From CAYSPU01 sp964432995 (lineage in GTDB: Bacteria > Verrucomicrobiota > Verrucomicrobiia > Limisphaerales > JAHDYP01), in contig CAYSPU010000087.1 of the NCBI GenBank assembly GCA_964432995.1, positions 1 through 20,741 on the forward strand: 20,741 nucleotides of DNA, written 5' to 3'. The notes under the pieces were generated by a model. That model made no database searches, was not told the DNA's origin, and worked only from the letters and a program-made list of their open reading frames with translations. The translations under genes were made by a program, and so were the position numbers. This document shows positions 7,859 through 14,138 of this stretch, in pieces (position 1 is the first letter of the stretch; every line of letters begins with the position of its first letter).

Positions 7859-8448
7859 CAAGCCTGTCCCTTCTCGTCGTTGTCCACGCTCTCGAAGATG
7901 CGCGCGATCTGATCGCGGCCTTCAATGCTCTCCGGCATCACCGAGAACCGGCCGGTGCGCATCAGCCCGATTCCCAGACCGGCCATGCCCATCGCCGCCA
8001 GCGGGTCCGTCTTCATGAACATAAACGAAGCGAGCAACGTCTCGTTCACCCGCCCGTGGTTCTTCACCATCTTCGTGAACTCCTGCGCCAACACCGGGAT
8101 CGTGAAGCGCTTCGGGTAGACCCCCTCCTTGATCGCCCGCTGCTTCAGCTCATACATGATGTCCGTGATCCGGATCTCCCGCGGGCACTCGGTGGTGCAG
8201 GCGTAGCAGGAGGCACAGAGCCAGATCGTGAGGCTGCTCAACGCCTCGTGCTTGAAGTCCGACCGCGTCAACTCCATCATCTGCCGCGGCGAGTGATCCA
8301 TGTAGATGCTCAACGGGCAGACCCCGGAGCACGTGCCGCACTGGATACACGCCTCAAGCTGTTCGCACCCGGGCACGCTCATCACTTCCTTGCCAAAACC
8401 CGGCACCCGGTCCGCCTCGTATTTGATCGTCCGTTGGATCTCCGTCAT
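7858..8448 (-). CDS. hdrC: Heterodisulfide reductase subunit C (HdrC), 4Fe-4S electron carrier
   Basis: HdrC relays electrons from HdrA to HdrB through two 4Fe-4S clusters. The 196-residue product has CIQCGTCSGVCP (Cys34, 37, 40, 44) and CASCYACTTECP (Cys78, 81, 84, 88), followed by a helical C-terminal region with the MAAMGMAGLGIGL-like hydrophobic stretch typical of soluble HdrC and too short for a clear membrane helix. It is the first gene of the seven-gene operon. AGGAG lies nine bases before the ATG at 8448-8446, supporting this start. About 310 bases of non-coding DNA lie upstream before the next repeat. The gene ends in a TGATG overlap with hdrB. Confidence 0.94.
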   Translation of the reverse strand: MTEIQRTIKYEADRVPGFGKEVMSVPGCEQLEACIQCGTCSGVCPLSIYMDHSPRQMMELTRSDFKHEALSSLTIWLCASCYACTTECPREIRITDIMYELKQRAIKEGVYPKRFTIPVLAQEFTKMVKNHGRVNETLLASFMFMKTDPLAAMGMAGLGIGLMRTGRFSVMPESIEGRDQIARIFESVDNDEKGQA

Positions 8449-8613
8449 AAGGCAACTCTCCTCGCCGACCTCACGGTTTGGCCCGTCGCGAAATCACTTC
8501 CGCTGCACAGGCTTCCCCGCTGAATAGGTGGTGTGCTCCGCTGCATCTCACTGCTCCCGCTTCGGTACCGGCACCCGCCCTCACGGACTAACCGGCATTT
8601 GTTCAAGTCCCAT

Positions 8614-8653
8614 CCTTTTTTGTGGTTTAACGCCGCCGATAGGACAAAAAAGG
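8614..8653. promoter_or_regulatory. Perfect 10-bp inverted repeat upstream of the hdr-mvh operon
   Basis: CCTTTTTTGT (8614-8623) and ACAAAAAAGG (8644-8653) are perfect reverse complements separated by 20 bases. The site lies about 165-205 bases upstream of the hdrC start in a region with no gene, and its A/T runs stand out in high-GC DNA. It could be an operator for the hydrogenase operon or a transcript structure. I see no convincing -35/-10 pair next to it, so the role is inferred. The rest of 8449-8829 shows nothing further that I can support. Confidence 0.45.
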
Positions 8654-8829
8654 TTTACTTTTCATCCGCCGTTTCCATGACCCCAGGCCGCCTGGTCTGC
8701 AAGGAGACGGAGAACCAAAGACTCTCCGGGTGATGCTCGGAATGTTCCCACACCGAATGATGCGGGTGACGCTGCCCAGATTGCCGGCCTGTTACCGCCC
8801 CGAGGACAGTCGCCCGCAGCCGCGCTTCC

Positions 8830-8930
8830 GGCCGCGTGCAACGCGGCGCTCCGCAGAGCGGGGGGCTCGGCATAGTTCGTTGGCGCATCCGCTCGCGGGA
8901 CTGCTGCCCGCCGGGACGGCGGGCGGTCCG
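8830..8930. repeat. Composite dispersed repeat, copy 2
   Basis: The block starting GGCCGCGTGCAACGCGGCGC matches 1114-1138 with one mismatch, and the block at 8901-8930 (CTGCTGCCCGCCGGGACGGC and following) matches 20654-20683 exactly over 30 bases. The two blocks sit 71 bases apart, against 72 in copy 1, so they belong to one element. CCCGCC-GGGAC-GGCGGG inside the second block can form a hairpin. ORFs crossing this stretch on both strands are products of the repeat. Confidence 0.7.
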
Positions 8931-9039
8931 ACGGAGCGTGGTGCGTCCGGGCGGTCGAGATGCTTTGGGCCCACCGCCCACCGCAGCTGCGCCGACCACT
9001 GTTCCATCACACGCCAACCTCCGAGCCTGGCCATCCATC

Positions 9040-9819
9040 TCAGCCCTTCGCCTGTGGCCGCGCCAGCGACCCCTTCCAGCGGACCGCCGCCTCCCGCATC
9101 GCCGCACCGCACTCCGCCAGCGGCCGCGTGTGCTTGGGCGTGAACCACGGGAAAGCCCCGACCAAATCGTGCGTCACCAGAATCTGCCCGTCGCATTGCT
9201 TGCCGGATCCGATGGCGATCGTCGGGATCGGGATGGAGGCGGTGATTTCCGCCGCGACATCCGGGGTGACCAGTTCGAGCACGACGGCGAAGGCCCCGGC
9301 TGCGGCCAAGGCGGCGGCATCCGCCATCAGGGCGGCGCGCTCCTCGGGCCGTTTCCCCTTGATGTGGTAACCTCCTTCCTCGCGGACGTGTTGGGGCAGC
9401 ATTCCGAGGTGACCCAGGAACGGAATCCCCTGTGCCACCAGGGCTTGCACCTGCGGCAGGATGGACCTGCCGCCCTCGCCTTTCACGGCTTCGGCACCCG
9501 ACTCGACAAGCCGGCGCGCGTTTTCCAGCGCCGCCGCCGGAGTCTCGTAGCTCCGGTAGGGCAGATCGACGGCCAGCAGCGCCCTCGGCTCCGCCCGCGC
9601 CACGGCCCGGACGTGATGCTCCATGTCGGCCATGGTCACCAAAGTCGTGTCCGGGTAGCCCAGCACCACCATGCCCACGGAGTCTCCGACGAGGATCAGC
9701 GGAATGCCCGCCTCGTCCAGCAAACGGGCCATGGGGAAATCGTAAGCCGTGAGCGCGGCGATAGGCTCCCGACCCTTCATTTGGCGAATCCGAGCGACCG
9801 TCACCTTTTCCGGTTCCAC
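9040..9819 (-). CDS. panB: 3-methyl-2-oxobutanoate hydroxymethyltransferase (ketopantoate hydroxymethyltransferase)
   Basis: PanB adds a hydroxymethyl group from 5,10-methylenetetrahydrofolate to 2-oxoisovalerate, the first committed step of pantothenate and CoA synthesis. From the GTG at 9819-9817 the product has 259 residues, close to the usual 260-265. Active-site residues line up with E. coli PanB at an offset of one: Asp46 (LVGDSVGM), Asp85 (AVDLPY), Lys113 and Glu115 (VKGEGG), and Glu182 (VLELV). The GTG start gives VEPEKVTVARIRQMKGREPI, which matches typical N-termini. GTG at 9804 and ATG at 9780 are alternatives, the latter cutting into the first strand. The frame stays open far upstream by chance. 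No panC or panD is adjacent. No U-rich terminator follows; a dispersed repeat begins about 110 bases downstream. Confidence 0.93.
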   Translation of the reverse strand: MEPEKVTVARIRQMKGREPIAALTAYDFPMARLLDEAGIPLILVGDSVGMVVLGYPDTTLVTMADMEHHVRAVARAEPRALLAVDLPYRSYETPAAALENARRLVESGAEAVKGEGGRSILPQVQALVAQGIPFLGHLGMLPQHVREEGGYHIKGKRPEERAALMADAAALAAAGAFAVVLELVTPDVAAEITASIPIPTIAIGSGKQCDGQILVTHDLVGAFPWFTPKHTRPLAECGAAMREAAVRWKGSLARPQAKG

Positions 9820-9969
9820 GCCCCGAACGATCGTCACCGCTGCCAACGACCACAAGCCAGAAATGGGCGGGCCCCGAGAATCGCTCCAAGAATCGCCTTG
9901 CCTTTTCGCCGGGTTCACTTCATCAATCCCCACCGAATTCACCGTCGTACGGGAGCGGCGGGGCGACTC

Positions 9970-10395
9970 ATGAAGCTTGACTTGTGTCAAGAGTACGGCC
10001 CGGTTCTCCGCCTGCGGGACTTCGACCACGACGATTTGACCCGCTTCCGGGACTCGCTGCTGGATCTCTCCCTCGGTGCCAGGTCCGTGCTTCCCCTGCA
10101 CGAACTCTCGTTCGTCGAGCCCCAGGAGGGGTGCCGTCTCACGCTGAAGGCCGGCGACACCGACGAAGGCCTGCACCGGACCGTTGATCCCAACCTCTTC
10201 GGCTGGGTCCAGGAACCGGGAGCGTGGCAGCCCTACGACTGCGTCCTCAGCCGTTCTACCTGGGCGCGCTTGGCGGCCAACGTCGAGACTCTGCTGCACC
10301 TGCGGTTCCTCGCCGGCGTCTACCTCTGGCTCCACCGCCAGTGGCACGGCCAGAACGATGTCCACTGGCTGCTCTCCGCCGACGGCGAGTGGTGA
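9970..10395 (+). CDS. Unrecognised protein of 141 residues
   Basis: I do not recognise this family by function. The product begins MKLDLCQEYGPVLRLRDFDH and is soluble-looking, acidic and rich in Leu, Trp and Asp, with no signal peptide or membrane segment. It ends with GQNDVHWLLSADGEW, and the mid-region has HELSFVEPQEGC. The ATG at 9970 is preceded by a weak GGGG. The gene is divergent from panB with 150 bases between the two starts, so the region may hold both promoters. Codon use resembles the neighbours and the downstream flank is a tRNA, which supports a resident chromosomal gene. The open frame continues far upstream, but that part overlaps panB in antisense and is not coding. A 16-base palindrome lies over codons 3-8. 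Confidence 0.7.
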   Translation: MKLDLCQEYGPVLRLRDFDHDDLTRFRDSLLDLSLGARSVLPLHELSFVEPQEGCRLTLKAGDTDEGLHRTVDPNLFGWVQEPGAWQPYDCVLSRSTWARLAANVETLLHLRFLAGVYLWLHRQWHGQNDVHWLLSADGEW

Positions 10396-10426
10396 CCGGG
10401 CGGGGTTGTCCCGACGGGAGTTCTCA

Positions 10427-10455
10427 TTGACAAGCCTCCGGCCGTTCGCGATAGA
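10427..10455 (+). promoter_or_regulatory. Probable promoter of the tRNA gene
   Basis: A perfect -35 box TTGACA at 10427-10432 is followed after 17 bases by GATAGA at 10450-10455, a weak match to TATAAT. Transcription would start near 10462, about 46 bases before the tRNA. It is the only good -35 match between the preceding stop codon and the tRNA. Confidence 0.5.
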
Positions 10456-10507
10456 TCTCTCGCTGCGCCCGCGGACCTCTCCGGTCACCCCGGCGCACGC
10501 CCCGAGT

Positions 10508-10582
10508 GCCAGAGTAGCTCAGAGGTAGAGCAGGGGACTCATAAGCCCTTGGTCGGGGGTTCAATTCCCTCCTCTGGCACCA
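10508..10582 (+). tRNA. tRNA with CAT anticodon (tRNA-Met elongator, or tRNA-Ile2), CCA encoded
   Basis: A full cloverleaf can be drawn. The acceptor stem GCCAGAG pairs with CTCTGGC, followed by discriminator A and an encoded CCA at 10580-10582. The D stem is GCTC/GAGC. The anticodon loop is CTCATAA with anticodon CAT at 10540-10542. The T stem is GGGGG/CCCTC with loop TTCAATT. The anticodon stem has one A-G mismatch next to the loop and one G-T pair. The acceptor stem starts with a paired G-C, so it is not the initiator type. The GGGGACTCATAA...TTGGTCG arrangement also resembles tRNA-Ile2, whose C34 is changed to lysidine by TilS; sequence alone does not separate the two. It is the left neighbour of an accessory gene block. 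Confidence 0.93.
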
Positions 10583-10807
10583 ACCCCAAAACACGAGCAA
10601 ACCCTCATGAATAGGGCCTTCAGTGAGGGTCGGGTGTCCAAAGTCGCTTCGGCAGCTAGATGCAAGGAGGGGCACGGAATTTGCACAAAATGACGCCTTA
10701 GTGTGAACTATGGCGGGAAATGGGAGGAAGCCCCTGCCTGGGTGCTGCCCCATCGGCAACCGCTGCCTGAGGCGCCGGTGGGGCGGCGATCAGCGTCCGT
10801 GGTAGCA

Positions 10808-10836
10808 TTGACGTGGTGCGCGTATCCGAATAGGGT
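10808..10836 (+). promoter_or_regulatory. Possible promoter of the DUF4145 gene
   Basis: TTGACG at 10808-10813 and TAGGGT at 10831-10836 are separated by 17 bases and lie 43 bases before the start codon at 10879. A 7-bp stem with a 9-base loop (10843-10849 with 10859-10865) falls in the predicted leader, with GGGAG in its loop. The -10 match is weak, so this is a candidate only. The remaining tRNA-to-gene space (10583-10807) shows no gene or U-tailed terminator. Confidence 0.35.
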
Positions 10837-10878
10837 TCGTTAGGCTCCGCGGGAGTAACGGAGCCCCGTACTCAGACC

Positions 10879-11553
10879 ATGTCGCTAGACACCATCAAGT
10901 CACACTGCAATACGTGCGGACACGAGACGAACCAGTTTGTCCTTTGCGGGCACAAGAGCTCCGGTGACGAGGACGAGGACGAAGGTCCTGGATTGAGGTG
11001 GTGGACCCATCACAGGATGCTCCGCTGCGCCGGTTGTGACAGCATCTCGCTGAGGATCGACAGCAGCGACTCTGCGCACTACGAGGAGGACGGCCGTCCG
11101 ACTGTTGATGTAAGCCTCTATCCTCCTCGGGTCTTCCGACCCCAGCCGCGATGGCACTATGACCCGGGACTCTTTCTGAACTGCCCGTTCCCGATTCAGG
11201 GACTTCTAGGGGAAGTCTATGTGTGCTTGCATAACGACTGCCGACGCACCGCAGCAATGGCCATCCGTGCACTCGTGGAGCAGATCATTATCAGTGAGTG
11301 CGGCGACAAGGGTAGCTTCAAGGCCAACGTCGAAGCCTTCCAGACGGCTGGCTACTTATCGAGAGTCCAGCGGGAGTTCCTCGACGCCGTCCTTGAGGCC
11401 GGCCACGCAGCCATCCATCGCAACTACGAGCCATCGAACGACGACCTCACAACGGCTCTAGACATGGCAGAGAACCTCGTAGAGCTTCTCTACGTCCACA
11501 AGGACAAGGTGAAACAGCTGAAGACGAGGATCCCACCCCGGAAGAAGGGTTAG
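10879..11553 (+). CDS. DUF4145-domain protein with N-terminal zinc-ribbon-like cysteines
   Basis: The 224-residue product starts MSLDTIKSHCNTCGHE and has two CxxC pairs (Cys10/13 and Cys50/53), the pattern of a small zinc ribbon. Residues about 115-210 match DUF4145: MAIRALVEQIIISEC, then LEAGHAAIHRNYEPSNDDL and a final ALDMAENLVELLYV helix. DUF4145 is a helical domain related to HEPN folds; members occur alone or fused in restriction and defence-type loci, and no reaction is established. Codon use is less G/C-biased at third positions than in the hydrogenase operon, and the gene sits about 300 bases after a tRNA, both compatible with acquisition. It appears monocistronic, with a clear terminator about 70 bases after its stop. 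The family call is fairly firm, function unknown. Confidence 0.82.
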   Translation: MSLDTIKSHCNTCGHETNQFVLCGHKSSGDEDEDEGPGLRWWTHHRMLRCAGCDSISLRIDSSDSAHYEEDGRPTVDVSLYPPRVFRPQPRWHYDPGLFLNCPFPIQGLLGEVYVCLHNDCRRTAAMAIRALVEQIIISECGDKGSFKANVEAFQTAGYLSRVQREFLDAVLEAGHAAIHRNYEPSNDDLTTALDMAENLVELLYVHKDKVKQLKTRIPPRKKG

Positions 11554-11621
11554 GGACAAGAGGCGATTCTGATTTTGGCGGTCGGATCGCGCCGGGACTC
11601 TGCCTGCACTCGTGCACTCCC

Positions 11622-11657
11622 GCCCCGGTGCCAGACGGTGCCGGGGCCTCCTGTTTT
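11622..11657 (+). terminator. Rho-independent terminator downstream of the DUF4145 gene
   Basis: An 11-bp stem (11622-11632 with 11637-11647, including two G-T pairs) closes on an AGAC loop and is followed by CTCCTGTTTT. It lies 69 bases after the stop codon. It also falls within the upstream extension of the next open frame, which argues that the next gene starts later than the first ATG at 11612. Confidence 0.8.
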
Positions 11658-11800
11658 CGGTCGTAGGCGTGTCGGCAATTCGGGGGGATGTCCGTCCCTA
11701 TCAGGGCACCTCGCAATCGTCGTTCCTACGCGATCCTGGCGCGATTGGCGTTCGGATTCCGGGTCGAATCAGGCTGTTCGGTGGACTTGGCGCCATTGGC

Positions 11801-12304
11801 GTGGACAGCGAAACCGACGGCCCACGCTACGGAATTGGAGAGGCGGACTTCGAGCGGGCCAACCTGGAGGAATGCCAGGCTCACCACGATATCCACCAGG
11901 AGGTCGACGAGCGCAACGGCTGGCGCGAACCGGGCGAGGCGGCCGCGATCCGACGTGACGAGGTGTTCGCCGCAGCCGGCCGGGTCTTGTCACAGGTGTT
12001 CGTCTGGTGCCTGCTGGATGCGAAGGGTCAGACCAGACCCTTGAGCGAAGCCTTGCGGCGATTCATTGCGATCGTCGCCGTGATGCGGCCGGATCTGGTG
12101 GGGGATCGAACCTACAAACAGCTTGCGTCCCAGCTCCATTGCACGCGGGCGGCTTTGAGCGCCCTGGCTCTGAGGTTCACTGATTCCTTGGGTATCCATT
12201 GTCGACGTCAACGGCGGCAGCAGTCACGGGAAGTCTTTCGACGGGCGCAGAAGGGGGACCGCCACTGGCGCCATCGGCGGAAGGCGGAGGGGGCGAAAAA
12301 GTAA
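11801..12304 (+). CDS. Putative helix-turn-helix DNA-binding protein, unrecognised family
   Basis: The frame is open from an ATG at 11612, but that start lies just upstream of a terminator hairpin and the first 60 codons look non-coding. I place the start at the GTG at 11801, giving 167 residues, though this is uncertain. Residues 17-45 are charged (ADFERANLEECQAHHD...). Residues 53-95 form hydrophobic helices. Residues 103-132 (RTYKQLASQLHCTRAALSAL) read like a helix-turn-helix, compatible with a sigma-like or small regulatory protein. The C-terminus is very basic (RRQRRQQSREVFRRAQKGDR), as in nucleic-acid-binding tails. The strand and position suggest an accessory gene, possibly phage- or island-derived. 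No family name can be given from sequence alone. Confidence 0.55.
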   Translation: MDSETDGPRYGIGEADFERANLEECQAHHDIHQEVDERNGWREPGEAAAIRRDEVFAAAGRVLSQVFVWCLLDAKGQTRPLSEALRRFIAIVAVMRPDLVGDRTYKQLASQLHCTRAALSALALRFTDSLGIHCRRQRRQQSREVFRRAQKGDRHWRHRRKAEGAKK

Positions 12305-12334
12305 AACCCGCCCAAGCCAGAAGCCCGGGCGGGT
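12296..12334 (-). terminator. Rho-independent terminator of the two-gene minus-strand unit
   Basis: On the minus strand ACCCGCCC and GGGCGGGT pair over 8 bp across a 13-base loop, then run into TTTACTTTTT. It lies 19 bases after the stop codon of the gene at 12353-12844. It overlaps the end of the converging plus-strand gene, whose stop is at 12302-12304, so it marks a convergent junction. Confidence 0.8.
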
Positions 12335-12352
12335 GGACTGATTACGGGACAC

Positions 12353-12844
12353 TCACTGCTCCGGCCCCAACTCGCCGGCCGGCCTGCCGATTGACCGTGA
12401 GACGTGCGCGCGGATCCGCCGCAAGTCCAAGCCGTGTTCCCTCGCGGTCGCCACAACCTCGGAGTCGATCTCGGCGATTCGCTGCCGACGTTCAGAGATG
12501 GCGGCCGGAATGAGGGGCCGCATCATCACGCGGCCGGACCACGCGAGGGCGGCCCGGTCGAAACGCTGCAAACCACCGGTCGCACCCGCAACGAGCCACG
12601 AAGTGAGCTCGCCCATCGCAGCCGCAGCCGCGGCGCTTTCGTCCGTCGACGCGTAGTCTTCGAGGGCGCGAACCTCTCGGACCAGACCGCTTCGGGCCTG
12701 CAACTGGGAAATGATGGCGTTCAACGCCTCCTCGTCCGCGAGGTCTTTCTCCCGCGCCTCGGCCTGAATCTCGGCTGCCTTGGCGCGAGCAACTGCGCTG
12801 CTGCTGGCGGGATCCATCATCTGCTCAAGGATTTCGGTCTTCAT
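12353..12844 (-). CDS. Unrecognised 163-residue protein with a predicted coiled-coil segment
   Basis: The product begins MKTEILEQMMDPASSSAVAR. Residues 17-60 are rich in Ala, Glu, Lys and Arg with heptad-like spacing (KAAEIQAEAREKDLADEEAL), suggesting a coiled coil. Residues 65-80 are alanine-rich, and a late segment (ERRQRIAEIDSEVVATAREH) is again helical. No catalytic motif, signal peptide or clear membrane helix is seen. It starts 21 bases after the stop of the gene at 12866-13420 and shares its strand, so the two form one unit ending in a strong terminator. No ribosome-binding site is visible before the ATG at 12844-12842, suggesting coupling. The pair resembles small accessory proteins of islands, but I cannot assign a family. 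Confidence 0.65.
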   Translation of the reverse strand: MKTEILEQMMDPASSSAVARAKAAEIQAEAREKDLADEEALNAIISQLQARSGLVREVRALEDYASTDESAAAAAAMGELTSWLVAGATGGLQRFDRAALAWSGRVMMRPLIPAAISERRQRIAEIDSEVVATAREHGLDLRRIRAHVSRSIGRPAGELGPEQ

Positions 12845-12865
12845 CGTGTCGTTGGTTCGGTTCGG

Positions 12866-13420
12866 TTACTTGTGGGCGTTCAACTTCTTGATCCGCTTTG
12901 CGATCGCCTCGCGCCGAAACGCGGCCGCCGCGGCTCCGACACTGGCTGGGAACCGCTTCGTGCCTTTGGTGACGGCGGTGATCTCGTCGGTCAGTTGCGG
13001 CACGGCGTCCTCAGCGTGACAACGCCACACGGCACGGAGCATGGCCCGGCGTTGGGCGTGCTCGTCGAGTTCGGCGAAGTCGTTCGGCAGTTCAAACCGA
13101 ATCGTATCGTAGACCACAGCCTTCAACGTGGCGGTGCTCATCGCCGGGGCCGGCGCCGGTTTCGGCGGTGGGGGTGGCAGCAGTCCCGGCACGGTGGCCT
13201 TGACGGGGGCTGGTGCTTTGGTGGGGCCATCCAAGAGCGCCCGCATCTCCCGCAATGCCTTGGGGCGCCAAGGGCAATCCGCGTAGTTCGAAGCAACCTG
13301 ATCGCCGAATCGGCGGCGGACTTCGAATAACAGCTCGCGGGATTCACGCATACTCCGTTCGCGGGGGGATTCCTGAATGGCTTTGTCGATTGCGTTCAGT
13401 AGATCGTTTTTCAAGGTCAT
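12866..13420 (-). CDS. Unrecognised 184-residue protein with a proline-rich linker
   Basis: I start it at the ATG at 13420-13418 (MTLKNDLLNAIDKAIQ), because AAAGGTG lies just upstream at proper spacing. A GTG three codons earlier overlaps that ribosome-binding site and is unlikely. The N-terminal 70 residues are helical and charged. Residues about 70-95 form a proline/alanine linker (GLLPPPPPKPAPAPA). The C-terminal 90 residues form a second helical domain (FELPNDFAELDEHAQRRAML, WRCHAEDAVPQLTDEI) ending in a basic tail KRIKKLNAHK. The two-domain layout with a linker suggests binding to a nucleic acid or a protein partner. No known motif was recognised. A MITE-like element begins 80 bases upstream of its start. 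Confidence 0.65.
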   Translation of the reverse strand: MTLKNDLLNAIDKAIQESPRERSMRESRELLFEVRRRFGDQVASNYADCPWRPKALREMRALLDGPTKAPAPVKATVPGLLPPPPPKPAPAPAMSTATLKAVVYDTIRFELPNDFAELDEHAQRRAMLRAVWRCHAEDAVPQLTDEITAVTKGTKRFPASVGAAAAAFRREAIAKRIKKLNAHK

Positions 13421-13499
13421 GGTCTTCACCTTTCAAGAATGCGTCGGACTTCACTCCTGGAATCGCTAGGTGCCCGATCCGTCGGCCAAATTACGTACC

Positions 13500-13678
13500 G
13501 GGGTCACATCTCACAATTCAACAATTCGGGCACCTGTCTTGATGGCGCCTTCTCCGCGCGGTCTCGGGCCATTCGCGGTTCGTGTCGTTCGGCTTTGGCC
13601 GCCACCACCCCGCGATGGGCCACACCCACCACCGTTGCCCAGTTCTGCCAACATTGTATAATTGTGAGATGTGACCCC
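13500..13678. mobile_element. MITE-like element, copy 1, with perfect 19-bp terminal inverted repeats
   Basis: The element begins GGGGTCACATCTCACAATT (13500-13518) and ends with its exact reverse complement (13660-13678); similarity continues imperfectly for about 10 more bases inward. It is 179 bp long, encodes no credible protein, and is base-for-base identical to 17308-17486. A diverged relative lies at 17637-17813. All copies are followed on the right by AGTTCG or AATTCG, so the true right end may be a few bases further out. No target-site duplication is obvious. Short length, terminal repeats and multiple copies fit a non-autonomous element moved by a transposase elsewhere. Confidence 0.85.
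13635..13662 (+). promoter_or_regulatory. Outward-facing promoter-like sequence at the right end of the MITE
   Basis: TTGCCC at 13635-13640 and a perfect TATAAT at 13657-13662 are separated by 16 bases, pointing out of the element to the right. The -10 box spans the edge of the terminal repeat. The identical copy at 17308-17486 has the same pair at 17443-17448 and 17465-17470; the diverged copy has lost the perfect -10 box. Confidence 0.45.
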
Positions 13679-13811
13679 AGTTCGTGCGCAGCACCTGAGC
13701 GCTAATGGACCACTGGGCGCAAGTCAGACGAAATGCCCCTGGCGGAAGAAGTAGTGAGGACCACGGGCACTTGACAACTTGCCGCTGATGCCGAGTCAGT
13801 GGTTTCCGCAC

Positions 13812-13850
13812 ACGGGCCACTCGCTTCTCGGTGGGTGGCCCGTTGTGTTT
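13812..13850 (+). terminator. Terminator-like hairpin
   Basis: ACGGGCCACT (13812-13821) pairs with GGTGGCCCGT (13834-13843), with one G-T pair and a 12-base loop, followed by TGTGTTT. No plus-strand gene precedes it, but the promoter-like end of the MITE lies about 150 bases upstream. Its right arm and tail resemble a hairpin at 20041-20077. The stretch 13679-14056 otherwise contains no gene that I can support. Confidence 0.5.
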
Positions 13851-14056
13851 AGTGATGCGAGACGTCTCGCGGCCGGTCGGTGTCGGTTTGCCGTCGCCGT
13901 CGCTGGCTTTCTGGCGGAGCGTGGCGTTTCGGCGTCGGAAGGTGTCCCCGCCGTAGCGGAAAGGGGTCAGGCGCGTCCAGGGACCGTTAAGGTCAGAATG
14001 CAATCACTCCTTGGATCTCAGTTTGCTCCCTTCCCTCCCTGCCAGGAGTATCGACA

Positions 14057-14085
14057 CCGGCGCCCGAGTCTTGCTCGGGCGCCGG
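14057..14085 (-). terminator. Strong GC hairpin downstream of amt
   Basis: A perfect 12-bp stem, CCGGCGCCCGAG with CTCGGGCGCCGG, has a 5-base loop and lies 53 bases after the amt stop codon. On the minus strand it is followed by TGTCGATACT, only weakly U-rich, so it may be a terminator or a 3'-end stabilising hairpin. Confidence 0.5.
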
Positions 14086-14138
14086 CTTCGGTTCCTCCTA
14101 CTCCCGGTCTGCCAGCCGGGTCTGTTCGGGCGCGCGCT

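Noticed and set aside
8836..9969. Upstream extension of the plus-strand frame ending at 10395
   Set aside because: It is antisense to panB and to the dispersed repeat; the gene credibly begins at 9970.
10601..10630. Terminator after the tRNA
   Set aside because: ACCCTCA/TGAGGGT forms only a 7-bp stem with a 16-base loop and is not followed by T residues.
10424..10759. 111-codon minus-strand ORF covering the tRNA
   Set aside because: It contains the well-known spurious RRELNPRPRAYESPALPLS peptide produced by reading the antisense strand of a tRNA.
11612..11800. ATG at 11612 as start of the HTH-like gene
   Set aside because: A terminator hairpin at 11622-11657 lies within this part and the codons look non-coding.
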